Source: JAVXCQ01 sp036659415 (GTDB taxonomy: Bacteria > Bacillota > Negativicutes > Acidaminococcales > Acidaminococcaceae). Taken from it: a DNA stretch of 64,000 bases. The notes under the pieces were generated by a model. That model ran no database searches, was not told where the DNA came from, and was given only the letters and a program-made list of their open reading frames with translations. Every line of letters starts with the position of its first letter. The stretch's first letter is position 1. A program made the position numbers and the translations under genes. The stretch lies in assembly GCA_036659415.1 (NCBI GenBank), contig JAVXCQ010000010.1, forward strand, positions 1-64,000, given 5' to 3'. Shown one piece after another: positions 24,621 through 32,143 of the stretch.

Positions 24621-25330
24621 AAAATTCCCTCACGATCATGTTTTTGATTTTGAGCTGCCAATTTTTTATTTTGAGCGATAATGATTTTTTCTAAGCCTTT
24701 GAGACGATTATCAATAATTTGCATATGTTCATTAAGAGCAGCTTCGTAATCTGCTACTGGATCTGGCAGTTTATCGTGGTCGAGGTCAATACCACCATTG
24801 GGGTCTACCTTAATGCCGTTTTGGGTGACGATGCGACCGGGGATACCGACGACGACCGAGTTCGGCGGAATGGAACGTAAAACTACAGAGCCGGCTCCAA
24901 TCTTGGAGTTAGCGCCGACGGCGAAAGAACCAAGGACTTTGGCACCGCTGGAAACTACCACATTGTCACCGATGGTGGGATGGCGCTTGCCTTTTTCCTT
25001 GCCGGTACCGCCTAGGGTTACTCCTTGATAGAGTGTTACATTAATGCCGAGTTCAGCAGTTTCGCCAATGACCAGTCCCATGCCGTGGTCAATGAAAAGC
25101 CCCCGCCCTAGTTGAGCACCGGGATGAATATCGATGCCGGTAAGAAAACGAGAAAATGTATTAATTAAACGTGGAAGGAGTACCCAGTCACGTTGGTAAA
25201 AACTGTGGGCAAGGCGATGGAGCCAGATAGCATGCAGCCCAGGATAACACAGGGCTACCTCTAGCTTGGATTTGGCCGCAGGATCACGCTGCATAACGAC
25301 AGCGATGTCTTCTTGAATTTGCTTAAACAT
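24617..25330 (-). CDS. cysE: Serine O-acetyltransferase
   Basis: A 237-residue enzyme that acetylates serine with acetyl-CoA, the first step of cysteine synthesis. ATG 25330 has AAGGAG upstream; the 24-residue longer frame lacks one. The helical N-terminal domain has PAAKSKLEVALCYPGLHAIW, and the beta-helix has IDIHPGAQLGRGLFIDHGMG, GETAELG and LYQGVTLGGTGK, which are the diagnostic CysE motifs. A long C-terminal helix rich in Lys/Glu/Gln follows. It is co-transcribed with the gltD-like gene. Confidence 0.95.
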   Translation of the reverse strand: MFKQIQEDIAVVMQRDPAAKSKLEVALCYPGLHAIWLHRLAHSFYQRDWVLLPRLINTFSRFLTGIDIHPGAQLGRGLFIDHGMGLVIGETAELGINVTLYQGVTLGGTGKEKGKRHPTIGDNVVVSSGAKVLGSFAVGANSKIGAGSVVLRSIPPNSVVVGIPGRIVTQNGIKVDPNGGIDLDHDKLPDPVADYEAALNEHMQIIDNRLKGLEKIIIAQNKKLAAQNQKHDREGIL

Positions 25331-25351
25331 CAATGACTCCTTCCTTTCTGC

Positions 25352-25402
25352 AAAGTTAGTTCCTAACTTATTTATTTTATCATAGGGGGGGGCAAAAGAC
25401 AA
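25352..25402 (-). promoter_or_regulatory. Promoter of the cysE operon with a short palindrome near the start site
   Basis: On the minus strand, TTGTCT (25397-25402) and TAAAAT (25374-25379) are 17 bp apart; the spacer contains a C8 tract. AAGTTAG/CTAACTT (25353-25369) forms a 7-bp inverted repeat just after the -10, which could be an operator. The rest of the gap to 25545 shows no clear element. Confidence 0.55.
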
Positions 25403-25545
25403 TTGAACACTTACGGACAGGAGCGTAGTTAGCGGTTTATAAAGTATACATAACTTGCAAGCAGGAGGTTTTTAAGTTTAGGCGAATTATTACATAATGT
25501 ACTCATGTTAATTGTAAATAGTAAATAAAGCAATGGGGGGGATTT

Positions 25546-26859
25546 ATTACGGAAATAGAAGAATTAAAGCAAAAAGTTTGTGCGGCGATTGACGCCAATG
25601 CCGGTAAAATCATCGCCTATGCTAAGGCTGTGGCACGTGAGCCAGAACTGGGTTTCAAGGAAGTGAAAACAGCGGCCAAAGTAGCGGCTGTATTTGACGA
25701 ATTGGGTTTGGAGTATCAAACAGGGCTAGCGCTAACAGGGGTAAAAGCTCGTTTAGACGGGGCTCAGGCGGGACCTACGCTAGCAATTCTAGGGGAGCTA
25801 GATGCGATTGGCTGTCCGGATAGTCCCCAAGCCGACCCTCAAACCGGTGCAGCTCACGCTTGTGGGCATAATTTGCAGCAGGCAGCTATGCTGGGTGCTG
25901 CTTATGGCCTTAAGTTATCCGGTGTTATGAGTGAACTAGCTGGTAGTGTAGTGTTTTTTGCCGTGCCGGCGGAGGAGTATGTGGAGCTGGAGTATCGGCG
26001 CCGGCTGATTGCTGAGGGGAAAATTCATTTTTTAAGCGGCAAGGGGGAATTAATCTACCGAGGAGAATTTGAAGATATCGACCTAGCTATGCAAATTCAT
26101 GCTCAAAAAAATTGTCCGCTACCGACTGTGGCTATTGGTCAGTCCAGCAACGGTTTTATTGGCAAGACTATTCAGTATGTCGGTAAAACTGCCCATGCTG
26201 CTGATGCACCGGATCAGGGCATTAATGCCTTGAATGCGGCTATGTTGGGGTTAATGGGTATTAATGCTTTGCGGGAAACCTTTAGAGAACAAGATGTTAT
26301 CAGAGTGCACCCCATTATTACTAAAGGCGGGGATCTAGTTAATTCCGTGCCGGCTGACGTGCGCATAGAGACCTATGTCAGGGCTAAAACCATGCAGGCG
26401 ATTGAAGCTACCCACGGTAAGGTTGACGCCGCTCTCAAGGCCGGTGGGGACGCCGTAGGAGCCAAGACTATTATCAACACCCTGCCGGGACAGTTGCCCT
26501 TAGTTTGTAACGAGAGCATGAATGCTTTGTTTACCGCTAATGCTCGGCTGGTTAATCCCCAGGTAGAGATTATCGACGCCGGACATTTCGGTGCTTCTAC
26601 GGATATGGGGGATGTGTCCCATCTAATGCCGGTCATTCATCCTTTCATCGGGGGTACTGATGGACTTTTGCACACCAAGGATTTTTGTGTGACGGATTAT
26701 GCCAGTGCGGTGCTTTTGCCGGCGAAGACTTTTGCGCTCATGGCTATTGATTTGCTGGCCCAAAAGGCGGCAGTGGCAAAAGAGATTGTGGCAAGTAGTA
26801 AACCGGTCCTGACCAGGGAAGAGTATATTGAGAAATTAGAGGGATATTTTAGCAAATAG
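25546..26859 (+). CDS. M20-family amidohydrolase, AbgB-like
   Basis: About 437 residues if translation starts at ATT 25546; the first standard start codon (GTG 25630) would remove the conserved first helix. A G7 ribosome site sits at 25535-25541. Metal-site motifs of the M20 aminoacylase/carboxypeptidase group are present: LGELDAIG, AAHACGHNLQQAAMLGAAYG, VPAEEYVE and MQIHAQK, with the dimerisation domain starting KTIQYVGKTAHAAD. It resembles AbgB, the subunit that cleaves p-aminobenzoyl-glutamate, or N-acyl amino acid deacylases. The next two genes encode membrane proteins in the same operon, suggesting import of its substrate. Cytoplasmic; no signal peptide. Confidence 0.82.
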   Translation: MTEIEELKQKVCAAIDANAGKIIAYAKAVAREPELGFKEVKTAAKVAAVFDELGLEYQTGLALTGVKARLDGAQAGPTLAILGELDAIGCPDSPQADPQTGAAHACGHNLQQAAMLGAAYGLKLSGVMSELAGSVVFFAVPAEEYVELEYRRRLIAEGKIHFLSGKGELIYRGEFEDIDLAMQIHAQKNCPLPTVAIGQSSNGFIGKTIQYVGKTAHAADAPDQGINALNAAMLGLMGINALRETFREQDVIRVHPIITKGGDLVNSVPADVRIETYVRAKTMQAIEATHGKVDAALKAGGDAVGAKTIINTLPGQLPLVCNESMNALFTANARLVNPQVEIIDAGHFGASTDMGDVSHLMPVIHPFIGGTDGLLHTKDFCVTDYASAVLLPAKTFALMAIDLLAQKAAVAKEIVASSKPVLTREEYIEKLEGYFSK

Positions 26860-26870
26860 GGGGGAAGAGC

Positions 26871-27671
26871 ATGAAAAATTTTAAAATTCATGGGATTGTT
26901 TTACTGTTGATTGTAGTGGCTGAACTGCTGGGTGTCTTTAAGTTTAAAATCGGTATTGGCACCATAGTGTTATTGCCCATGCTGTATGCGTTAATGCTTG
27001 GTATGCTCTTGGCACCAAAGTTTCTTAATGTGGTGAAACAAAAAGATATGGAAGACGCAGGGTCTTTGATTGGGATTACGCTGATGTTACTCATGGCACG
27101 TTACGGCACTTTAGTAGGGCCGACCTTGCCGCAAATTATTAGTGCCAGTCCTGCCCTCATTCTCCAAGAGTTCGGTAATTTGGGTACGGTTTTTGTAGGC
27201 GTACCGGTAGCAATTTATTTAGGCCTTAAAAGAGAAACCATTGGGGCGGCACATTCCATTGCTCGGGAACCTAATATTGCGCTTATTGGTGAAAAATATG
27301 GTTTGGATACGGCAGAAGGTCGCGGCGTGATGGGTGTTTATATTAGTGGCACCGTCTTTGGTACGATTTTCTTTGGTATCCTGGCCAGTTTAGCGGCAGC
27401 TTATTTGCCTTTCCACCCCTATGCTTTGGCTATGGCAGCTGGTGTAGGCAGTGCTAGTATGATGACGGCTGCTGTGGGCTCGCTAACAGTGATGTATCCG
27501 GAAATGGCTGACCAGTTGGCAGCCTTTGGTGCGGCCAGTAATATGCTCTCCGGGTTGGACGGTTTATATATGTGCTTGTGGCTAGCCTTACCGTTAACGG
27601 AAAAGCTGTATAAGCATATTTATCATTTTAAATATGGCGAATGGCCACAGGGGGAGGATGCTAAACAATGA
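26871..27671 (+). CDS. DUF3100 family membrane protein (probable transporter subunit)
   Basis: A 266-residue protein with six to eight hydrophobic helices and charged loops (KQKDMEDAGSL and AREPNIALIGEKYGLDTAEG). The order and the glycine/serine-rich segment AAGVGSASMMTAAVGSLTVM match DUF3100, a family found next to amidohydrolases in Firmicutes and Enterobacteria. ATG has GGGGGGAAGAG upstream, 11 bases after the hydrolase stop. It overlaps the next membrane gene by four bases, so the two probably form one transporter. Substrate unknown. Confidence 0.75.
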   Translation: MKNFKIHGIVLLLIVVAELLGVFKFKIGIGTIVLLPMLYALMLGMLLAPKFLNVVKQKDMEDAGSLIGITLMLLMARYGTLVGPTLPQIISASPALILQEFGNLGTVFVGVPVAIYLGLKRETIGAAHSIAREPNIALIGEKYGLDTAEGRGVMGVYISGTVFGTIFFGILASLAAAYLPFHPYALAMAAGVGSASMMTAAVGSLTVMYPEMADQLAAFGAASNMLSGLDGLYMCLWLALPLTEKLYKHIYHFKYGEWPQGEDAKQ

Positions 27672-28123
27672 AACAATATACTTTATGGGAAACCTTAATG
27701 GTTCTGGTTTTAGTGGGAATCTTGTCTTTGGTTGGTAATACGCTAGGTTCCAAAAATACTTTTGTGGAAGCAATTCCGGGGATGATTATTTTGATTCTCC
27801 TTGCTTTGGCCGGTATTACTATGGGGCGTTATTTACCGGGTGGAATTCCGGCGGTTGCCTATGTGGTTACCTTAGGCTGCATTTTGACCTTTCCGGGCTT
27901 TCCTACGGCGGACTTTATTAATGGCTTTATGAAAAAAGTCGGGTTTGTGGCCTTGTGCACGCCGATTCTCGCCTATGCCGGTATTTCAATTGGCAAGGAC
28001 TTAGATGCTTTTGCACATTCCGGCTGGCGGATTGTGGTAGTATCTTGCGTTGTCTTCACCGGTACCTATTTTGGTTCGGCGGTAATTGCCCAGTTTATTT
28101 TAAAATATTTGGGACAAATCTAA
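27668..28123 (+). CDS. Small membrane partner of the DUF3100 protein
   Basis: A 151-residue hydrophobic protein with about five helices (residues 9-27, 35-52, 58-78, 90-110 and 120-145). Its start overlaps the DUF3100 stop (ATGA). Such a second small protein is usual beside DUF3100 genes. The motif ILAYAGISIGKDLDAF near residue 100 resembles halves of gated dicarboxylate or AbrB-type permeases, so an inverted-pair permease split over two genes is possible. Function is inferred from context. Confidence 0.65.
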   Translation: MKQYTLWETLMVLVLVGILSLVGNTLGSKNTFVEAIPGMIILILLALAGITMGRYLPGGIPAVAYVVTLGCILTFPGFPTADFINGFMKKVGFVALCTPILAYAGISIGKDLDAFAHSGWRIVVVSCVVFTGTYFGSAVIAQFILKYLGQI

Positions 28124-28142
28124 AGCTCGGAAGAGTAAGTGG

Positions 28143-28189
28143 TCACCGGTGGTTCTAGCCTTTAAGGTTCAGACTGCCGGTGATTTTTT
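28143..28189 (+). terminator. Terminator of the amidohydrolase operon
   Basis: TCACCGG (28143-28149) pairs with CCGGTGA (28177-28183), with an inner CCTTTAAGG stem and six Ts after. Confidence 0.75.
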
Positions 28190-28274
28190 GTTGCATTAAA
28201 TTAGCCTAGGAGCTAGTTTAAATAAGTAGCCCAGTAGTTGTCTAGGGGCAAATCAGCGGGGGAAGAGGGTTCCA

Positions 28275-28303
28275 TTGAAAAAGCCGTCGAAATAGGGTAA
28301 AAT
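28275..28303 (+). promoter_or_regulatory. Promoter of the 159-aa hypothetical gene
   Basis: TTGAAA (28275-28280) and TAAAAT (28298-28303) are separated by 17 bp; the start codon follows 35 bases later. Confidence 0.6.
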
Positions 28304-28338
28304 ATAACTGTTGTAGTTAATTAGAGGAGGTCTGCGTG

Positions 28339-28818
28339 ATGGATGAAGAATTATTCTCGGAAGGGCTGAAAATGCCTGAAACAGAAGTTTTAGCAACGAC
28401 TACTTTTTCTAGCGTGATTCATAATAATGAAATTAGCGCTGAACTGGTTAAATGGGGTAATGAGCATGGTTACCCGCTAGGTAAAGCTAAATTATATTTA
28501 AAGCTGGATGCTTATGTGGGCTTTAGTGCTGACTATATGATTTCGGCTAAACGGCAGCCGCCGGTACCTGGTGGCTGGGACGTGAAAGTAGAACAATTTC
28601 CTGTGTCCGAGCGGATTATACCGCTTAACGTGAATAAAGCAGGTGAGCTTAATAAGTTTATCGTCAAAATGATTGACGAGTATAAGCTGGAAGGTTTGGG
28701 TATGGAGCTGGCTACTACTACTTATGAGTCCTATGGCACGATTCTGTGTGACCTCAAGGTGACAGGGCATCCGGTGCTTATTAATGCCTTTGAAGATTTT
28801 ATCGAGAATATGAGATAA
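28339..28818 (+). CDS. Hypothetical protein, 159 aa
   Basis: ATG 28339 lies eight bases after GAGGAGG; a GTG three bases upstream is also possible. The product is soluble and mixed alpha/beta, with no signal peptide, membrane segment or cysteine cluster. I do not recognise a family. A central stretch KAKLYLKLDAYVGFSADYMI is followed by a proline-rich turn RQPPVPGGWD. It is a single-gene unit with its own promoter and two terminators downstream, and base composition is like the neighbours, so it is probably a real expressed gene. Confidence 0.6.
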   Translation: MDEELFSEGLKMPETEVLATTTFSSVIHNNEISAELVKWGNEHGYPLGKAKLYLKLDAYVGFSADYMISAKRQPPVPGGWDVKVEQFPVSERIIPLNVNKAGELNKFIVKMIDEYKLEGLGMELATTTYESYGTILCDLKVTGHPVLINAFEDFIENMR

Positions 28819-28829
28819 ATACTAGTTAC

Positions 28830-28868
28830 CTAGAGGGGGCAGGCCGTTACAGGTCTTGCCCCCTCTAG
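28830..28868 (+). terminator. Hairpin after the hypothetical gene
   Basis: CTAGAGGGGGCA and TGCCCCCTCTAG form a perfect 12-bp stem; the T-run is weak, so it may work together with the next hairpin. Confidence 0.6.
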
Positions 28869-28885
28869 CTTTAGACACGCACAAC

Positions 28886-28925
28886 AAAAAAACAGCCACT
28901 ACTTATGAGGTAGTGGCTGTTTTTT
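28886..28925. terminator. Bidirectional terminator
   Basis: AACAGCCACTAC/GTAGTGGCTGTT with flanking A7 and T6 runs, loop CTTATGA-like. It can stop transcription from both the plus-strand hypothetical gene and the minus-strand decarboxylase operon. Confidence 0.9.
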
Positions 28926-28969
28926 ATTGCATCCATAGGAGGCTATTCGAATGAATGCATTTGCAGTTG

Positions 28970-29005
28970 GTCTAGTCTTCGGTCGCATATTACCGAAGAC
29001 TAGAC
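28970..29005. repeat. 14-bp inverted repeat downstream of the decarboxylase beta gene
   Basis: GTCTAGTCTTCGGT (28970-28983) and its exact complement (28992-29005) with an eight-base loop. No T-run follows on either strand, so it may stabilise the 3' end of the minus-strand transcript. Confidence 0.6.
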
Positions 29006-29044
29006 ATTGTAACCAGAGTAAAAATAACTAAGAATTTTTAAAGC

Positions 29045-30178
29045 TTATTTAGGAGCAGCACCAATCATAGCAAGCATAGTACCAGCTGCAACAGCAGTAC
29101 CGATAACACCAGCTACGTTAGGTCCCATAGCATGCATTAGTAGGAAGTTACCAGGGTTAGCTTTTTGGCCAACGATTTGAGAAACACGAGCAGCCATTGG
29201 CACTGCGGATACACCGGCAGAACCAATAAGTGGATTAATTTTACCACCACTGGAGATTTTCATGATTTGTCCGAAGATGACGCCTGCTGCAGTACCTGCG
29301 GCGAAAGCAACCAAGCCCAAGCAAATGATGAGTAGTGTTTGATAGTTCAAGAAGCTCTCAGCACTCATGGTCAAACCAGTACCGGTAGCAAGGAAGATAG
29401 TAACAATGTTCATCAAAGCGTTCTCGGAAGTATCGGAAAGACGATCCAAGCAACCTGCTTCTTTAAAGATGTTACCTAGCATCAACATACCAATCAAGGA
29501 AGTTACAGGAGGTAATAACAAGCTGATAACAATTGTCGTAGCTACTGGGAAAACCATTTTTTCAAATTTAGTAACAGGTCTCAATTGTTCCATGATGATT
29601 TTACGGTCTGCAGCACTTGTGAAAAGTTTCATGATAGGTGGTTGAATAAGTGGAACCAAGGACATATAAGAATAAGCGGCAACGGCGATAGCACCTAGTA
29701 GATGCGGAGCCATTTTAGCAGTTAGGTAAATAGCTGTAGGACCATCTGCACCACCGATGATACCGATAGCAGCAGCTTCTCTTACGTTAAAGCCTAAGAG
29801 CATAGCGCCAATCAAGGAAACGAATACACCTGCTTGAGCAGCAGCACCTAAAAGCAAAGTTTTAGGGTTAGCGATTAGCGGACCAAAGTCAGTCATCGCA
29901 CCGACACCGAGGAAGATAAGTGGCGGGAAAATCTCATTATGAATACCATAAAGGATAACTTGCATAACGCCAGGGTCTGTTGCAAAGCCTGTTTTAGGCA
30001 CGTTAGCCAAGATACAACCAAAAGCGATAGGGGAAAGTAGTAAAGGCTCGAAGCCTTTGCCAATTGCTAGATAAAGCAAGATAATACCAACTAACATCAT
30101 TATTGCGTTACCAATAGTGAAGGTGGCAAACCCGCTGTCATTCCACACTGACTGTAGTGCTACTATAAATGCGTCCAT
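29045..30178 (-). CDS. Na+-translocating carboxylic-acid decarboxylase, beta subunit
   Basis: A 377-residue membrane protein of the OadB/MmdB/GcdB family, which couples decarboxylation of a carboxybiotin carrier to Na+ export. Signatures include GFEPLLLSPIAFGCILANVP near residue 42, FLGVGAMTDFGPL near 90 and GIIGGADGPTAIYLTAKMAP near 138, the region that binds Na+. Length is normal. It lies with a small OadG-like anchor and a dicarboxylate transporter, but no alpha (carboxyltransferase) or biotin carrier gene is in the window. Oxaloacetate, methylmalonyl-CoA and glutaconyl-CoA enzymes cannot be told apart from beta alone. Confidence 0.92.
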   Translation of the reverse strand: MDAFIVALQSVWNDSGFATFTIGNAIMMLVGIILLYLAIGKGFEPLLLSPIAFGCILANVPKTGFATDPGVMQVILYGIHNEIFPPLIFLGVGAMTDFGPLIANPKTLLLGAAAQAGVFVSLIGAMLLGFNVREAAAIGIIGGADGPTAIYLTAKMAPHLLGAIAVAAYSYMSLVPLIQPPIMKLFTSAADRKIIMEQLRPVTKFEKMVFPVATTIVISLLLPPVTSLIGMLMLGNIFKEAGCLDRLSDTSENALMNIVTIFLATGTGLTMSAESFLNYQTLLIICLGLVAFAAGTAAGVIFGQIMKISSGGKINPLIGSAGVSAVPMAARVSQIVGQKANPGNFLLMHAMGPNVAGVIGTAVAAGTMLAMIGAAPK

Positions 30179-30209
30179 ATGTCACACTCTTTTCATTAAA
30201 TTTTTAAAG

Positions 30210-30344
30210 CTACTTGGAACAAACAAATCTCTGATCCACCCATCTAATAACATGCATGATAATCCCTAGTACATAGAGTACGGAGAAAACAATAGTCATA
30301 TTGATGATGGCGATCATGAAAGGATTAGTGGTTACAGCGTTCAC
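30210..30344 (-). CDS. Small OadG-like membrane subunit (44 aa)
   Basis: GTG 30344 with AAGGAAG upstream opens 44 residues: a short polar start (MNAVTTNPF), one transmembrane helix from about residue 10 to 30, and a basic-aromatic tail (HVIRWVDQRFVCSK). This matches the N-terminal anchor of OadG/MmdD-type subunits, in which one helix is followed by a RxxxxxD-like segment; here the long soluble tail is missing. It is placed between the DASS transporter and the beta subunit on the same strand, 31 bases upstream of the latter, as expected for a decarboxylase component. It is too short for most gene finders. Confidence 0.65.
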   Translation of the reverse strand: MNAVTTNPFMIAIINMTIVFSVLYVLGIIMHVIRWVDQRFVCSK

Positions 30345-30375
30345 AAGAACACTTCCTTTTTTCTTTTTACCGAAG

Positions 30376-30412
30376 TCACCCCGTAGCCTCCACGCGGAAG
30401 ACTGCGGGGTGA
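30376..30412 (-). other. Intercistronic hairpin between the DASS gene and the OadG-like gene
   Basis: TCACCCCG (30376-30383) pairs with CGGGGTGA (30405-30412), without a following T-run on the minus strand. It probably shapes mRNA processing or relative expression inside the operon. Confidence 0.5.
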
Positions 30413-30424
30413 TTATCCTTAAAA

Positions 30425-31702
30425 TTATTTACCAGGGAAGAAAGGCCATACCATCGGGATAATGATGATGGAGGCGATGAAGCAGACAATAACTAGGCCT
30501 GTACCAGCTTTAACATAATCGTTGAAACGGTAGTTACCAGGTCCAAGTACTAAAGTATTTGGAGGAGTACCTACTGGAGTTGCGAAGGCACAAGAAGCAG
30601 CAACAGCGATAGCCATCAAAACAGCATGCGGAGAAGCGCCTAATTGTTTAGCAATAGCAATACCGATTGGGCACAAGAGCGCAGCAGAAGCAGTATTGGA
30701 CATGAATTGTGTTAAACCACAAGACAAGATGAACAATACGATGGTTACCATCATTGGAGAAGGAGAACCACCCATGATACCTACTGCCCATTCAGCAATC
30801 AACTTGCCAGCGCCTGTTTTGTCAAGTGCTGTAGATACAGGCATCATACCTGCAAATAAGAAGATTGTTACCCAGTCAATGGAAGCATAAGCTTGTTTTT
30901 CTGTTAAACAACCGGTTAATACTGCTACAAGAGCACCGGTGATAGCAGCCATCTCTAGGGTAAAGCCTTTGATGTTAAGAGCCATAACAAGTACAACAAC
31001 TAACAAGATAGCACCAGAAATAACTTGTTTTGCTGGGGTTGCACCAACACTAGCATCAATCTCTTGTTCGATTTCTTGATCAGCGTCCAAAGCAACTTTC
31101 GGTAGTAAATGTTTACCAATAAACATCATGTAAAGAATACCGATGAAGGATAGAGGAATACCAATCCAAGCGAATTCGAAGAAAGTGAAAGGTTTGTAAC
31201 CAGCAGCTGTTAAAGCACCGGTTGCAATGATGTTTGGAGGAGTACCAACCATAGTAATAATACCGCCCAAGCCGCACGCAAATGCTAAAGGCATTAATTG
31301 TCTGGAAGCAGGAACACCAGCTGCAGAGCAGATACCCAAAACTACCGGTAGAAGACAAGCTGCAGTACCTGTGTTGGAAAGAACGGAAGATAACAAACAA
31401 CCAACCAACATGATACCGAACATCAAACTGTTTTCACCAGTACCGGAAAGCTTAACAACAGTGTTACCAATTTTTTGTGCTAACCCAGTGTGGAAAAGAG
31501 CAGCACCAACAACGAACATACCTGCAAACAATACAACAGTGGAGTTGGCAAGACCACCAAAAACTGCTTTGACAGGGATGAAACCTAGCACGCCACAAGC
31601 AATAGCGCCTGCGGTTGCTGTTACAGCTAGAGGAATAAGTTCAGTAATAAAGAATAAAGCAACTACTGCCAACAACATCAAACATTTTACATCTGCACCC
31701 AA
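30425..31702 (-). CDS. DASS/SLC13-family Na+:dicarboxylate symporter
   Basis: A 425-residue membrane protein with a TTG start and AAGGAGG eight bases upstream. Two family repeats are visible. The first has LSSVLSNTGTAACLLPVVLG (near residue 108), with TMVGTPPNIIATG (near 155). The second has TQFMSNTASAALLCPIGIAI and FATPVGTPPNTLVLGPGNY. The two (T/S)NT motifs bind Na+ and carboxylate. DASS proteins import succinate, fumarate, malate or similar acids. Next to a Na+ decarboxylase, the simplest reading is uptake of succinate for decarboxylation to propionate, but the substrate is not shown by sequence. Confidence 0.88.
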   Translation of the reverse strand: MGADVKCLMLLAVVALFFITELIPLAVTATAGAIACGVLGFIPVKAVFGGLANSTVVLFAGMFVVGAALFHTGLAQKIGNTVVKLSGTGENSLMFGIMLVGCLLSSVLSNTGTAACLLPVVLGICSAAGVPASRQLMPLAFACGLGGIITMVGTPPNIIATGALTAAGYKPFTFFEFAWIGIPLSFIGILYMMFIGKHLLPKVALDADQEIEQEIDASVGATPAKQVISGAILLVVVLVMALNIKGFTLEMAAITGALVAVLTGCLTEKQAYASIDWVTIFLFAGMMPVSTALDKTGAGKLIAEWAVGIMGGSPSPMMVTIVLFILSCGLTQFMSNTASAALLCPIGIAIAKQLGASPHAVLMAIAVAASCAFATPVGTPPNTLVLGPGNYRFNDYVKAGTGLVIVCFIASIIIIPMVWPFFPGK

Positions 31703-31882
31703 GATAAAACCTCCTTTTTAAATTAAAGATTTTAATATCAACTTTATTGCGTGTGTTATTGTAAATAACTAAAGTCGATATTTTTGTAAAAAAGCGTTAC
31801 GGCTTTCTTGCAATTACAGAATACAACTCTTAAGGGAAAGAAAACATTAGACTAAAGCCCTATTGTTTACTTTTACTGACCA

Positions 31883-31911
31883 TTGATAGTACTTTTGCAG
31901 TAGGATATAAG
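31883..31911 (+). promoter_or_regulatory. Promoter candidate 1 of the PocR-LuxR/kinase operon
   Basis: TTGATA (31883-31888), 17-bp spacer, TATAAG (31906-31911). The spacer starts with GTACTTT, one of three related motifs in this intergenic region. No clear minus-strand promoter for the DASS gene could be picked by eye. Confidence 0.45.
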
Positions 31912-31939
31912 GGAAACCTTAGACAAAAAATACTAAATG

Positions 31940-31968
31940 TTGAAATATTAGTACTTTGTTGCTATAAT
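31940..31968 (+). promoter_or_regulatory. Promoter candidate 2 of the PocR-LuxR/kinase operon
   Basis: TTGAAA (31940-31945), 17-bp spacer and perfect TATAAT (31963-31968). It would give a leader of about 170 bases. The -10 lies in the loop of the 13-bp inverted repeat. Confidence 0.6.
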
Positions 31969-31987
31969 ACAACTAAAGTACTAATAT
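31945..31987. repeat. 13-bp inverted repeat flanking the -10 element
   Basis: ATATTAGTACTTT (31945-31957) and AAAGTACTAATAT (31975-31987) are exact complements around TATAAT. This is an operator-like layout; a third AGTACTTT copy is at 31889. The rest of the 31703-32143 gap shows no gene. Confidence 0.7.
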
Positions 31988-32143
31988 AGAAAAAAGCAGG
32001 GACATTCACTTACAATAGTTACATAATTCCGGCAGTTGATTGTAAGGGCCGAAAACAAGCGCTATACTTAGGAAAGATAACTTGGGCAGGGGTACTCTAG
32101 TCCTAGAACTAACGGATTAAAATGGTGAGAAGGAGCAACGCAA

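Noticed and set aside
28951..29031. 26-codon ORF (MNAFAVGLVFGRILPK...) with an AGGAGG site on the plus strand
   Set aside because: It lies right after a terminator, has no promoter, and most of its middle is the 14-bp inverted repeat that serves the opposite-strand transcript. Coding is not supported.
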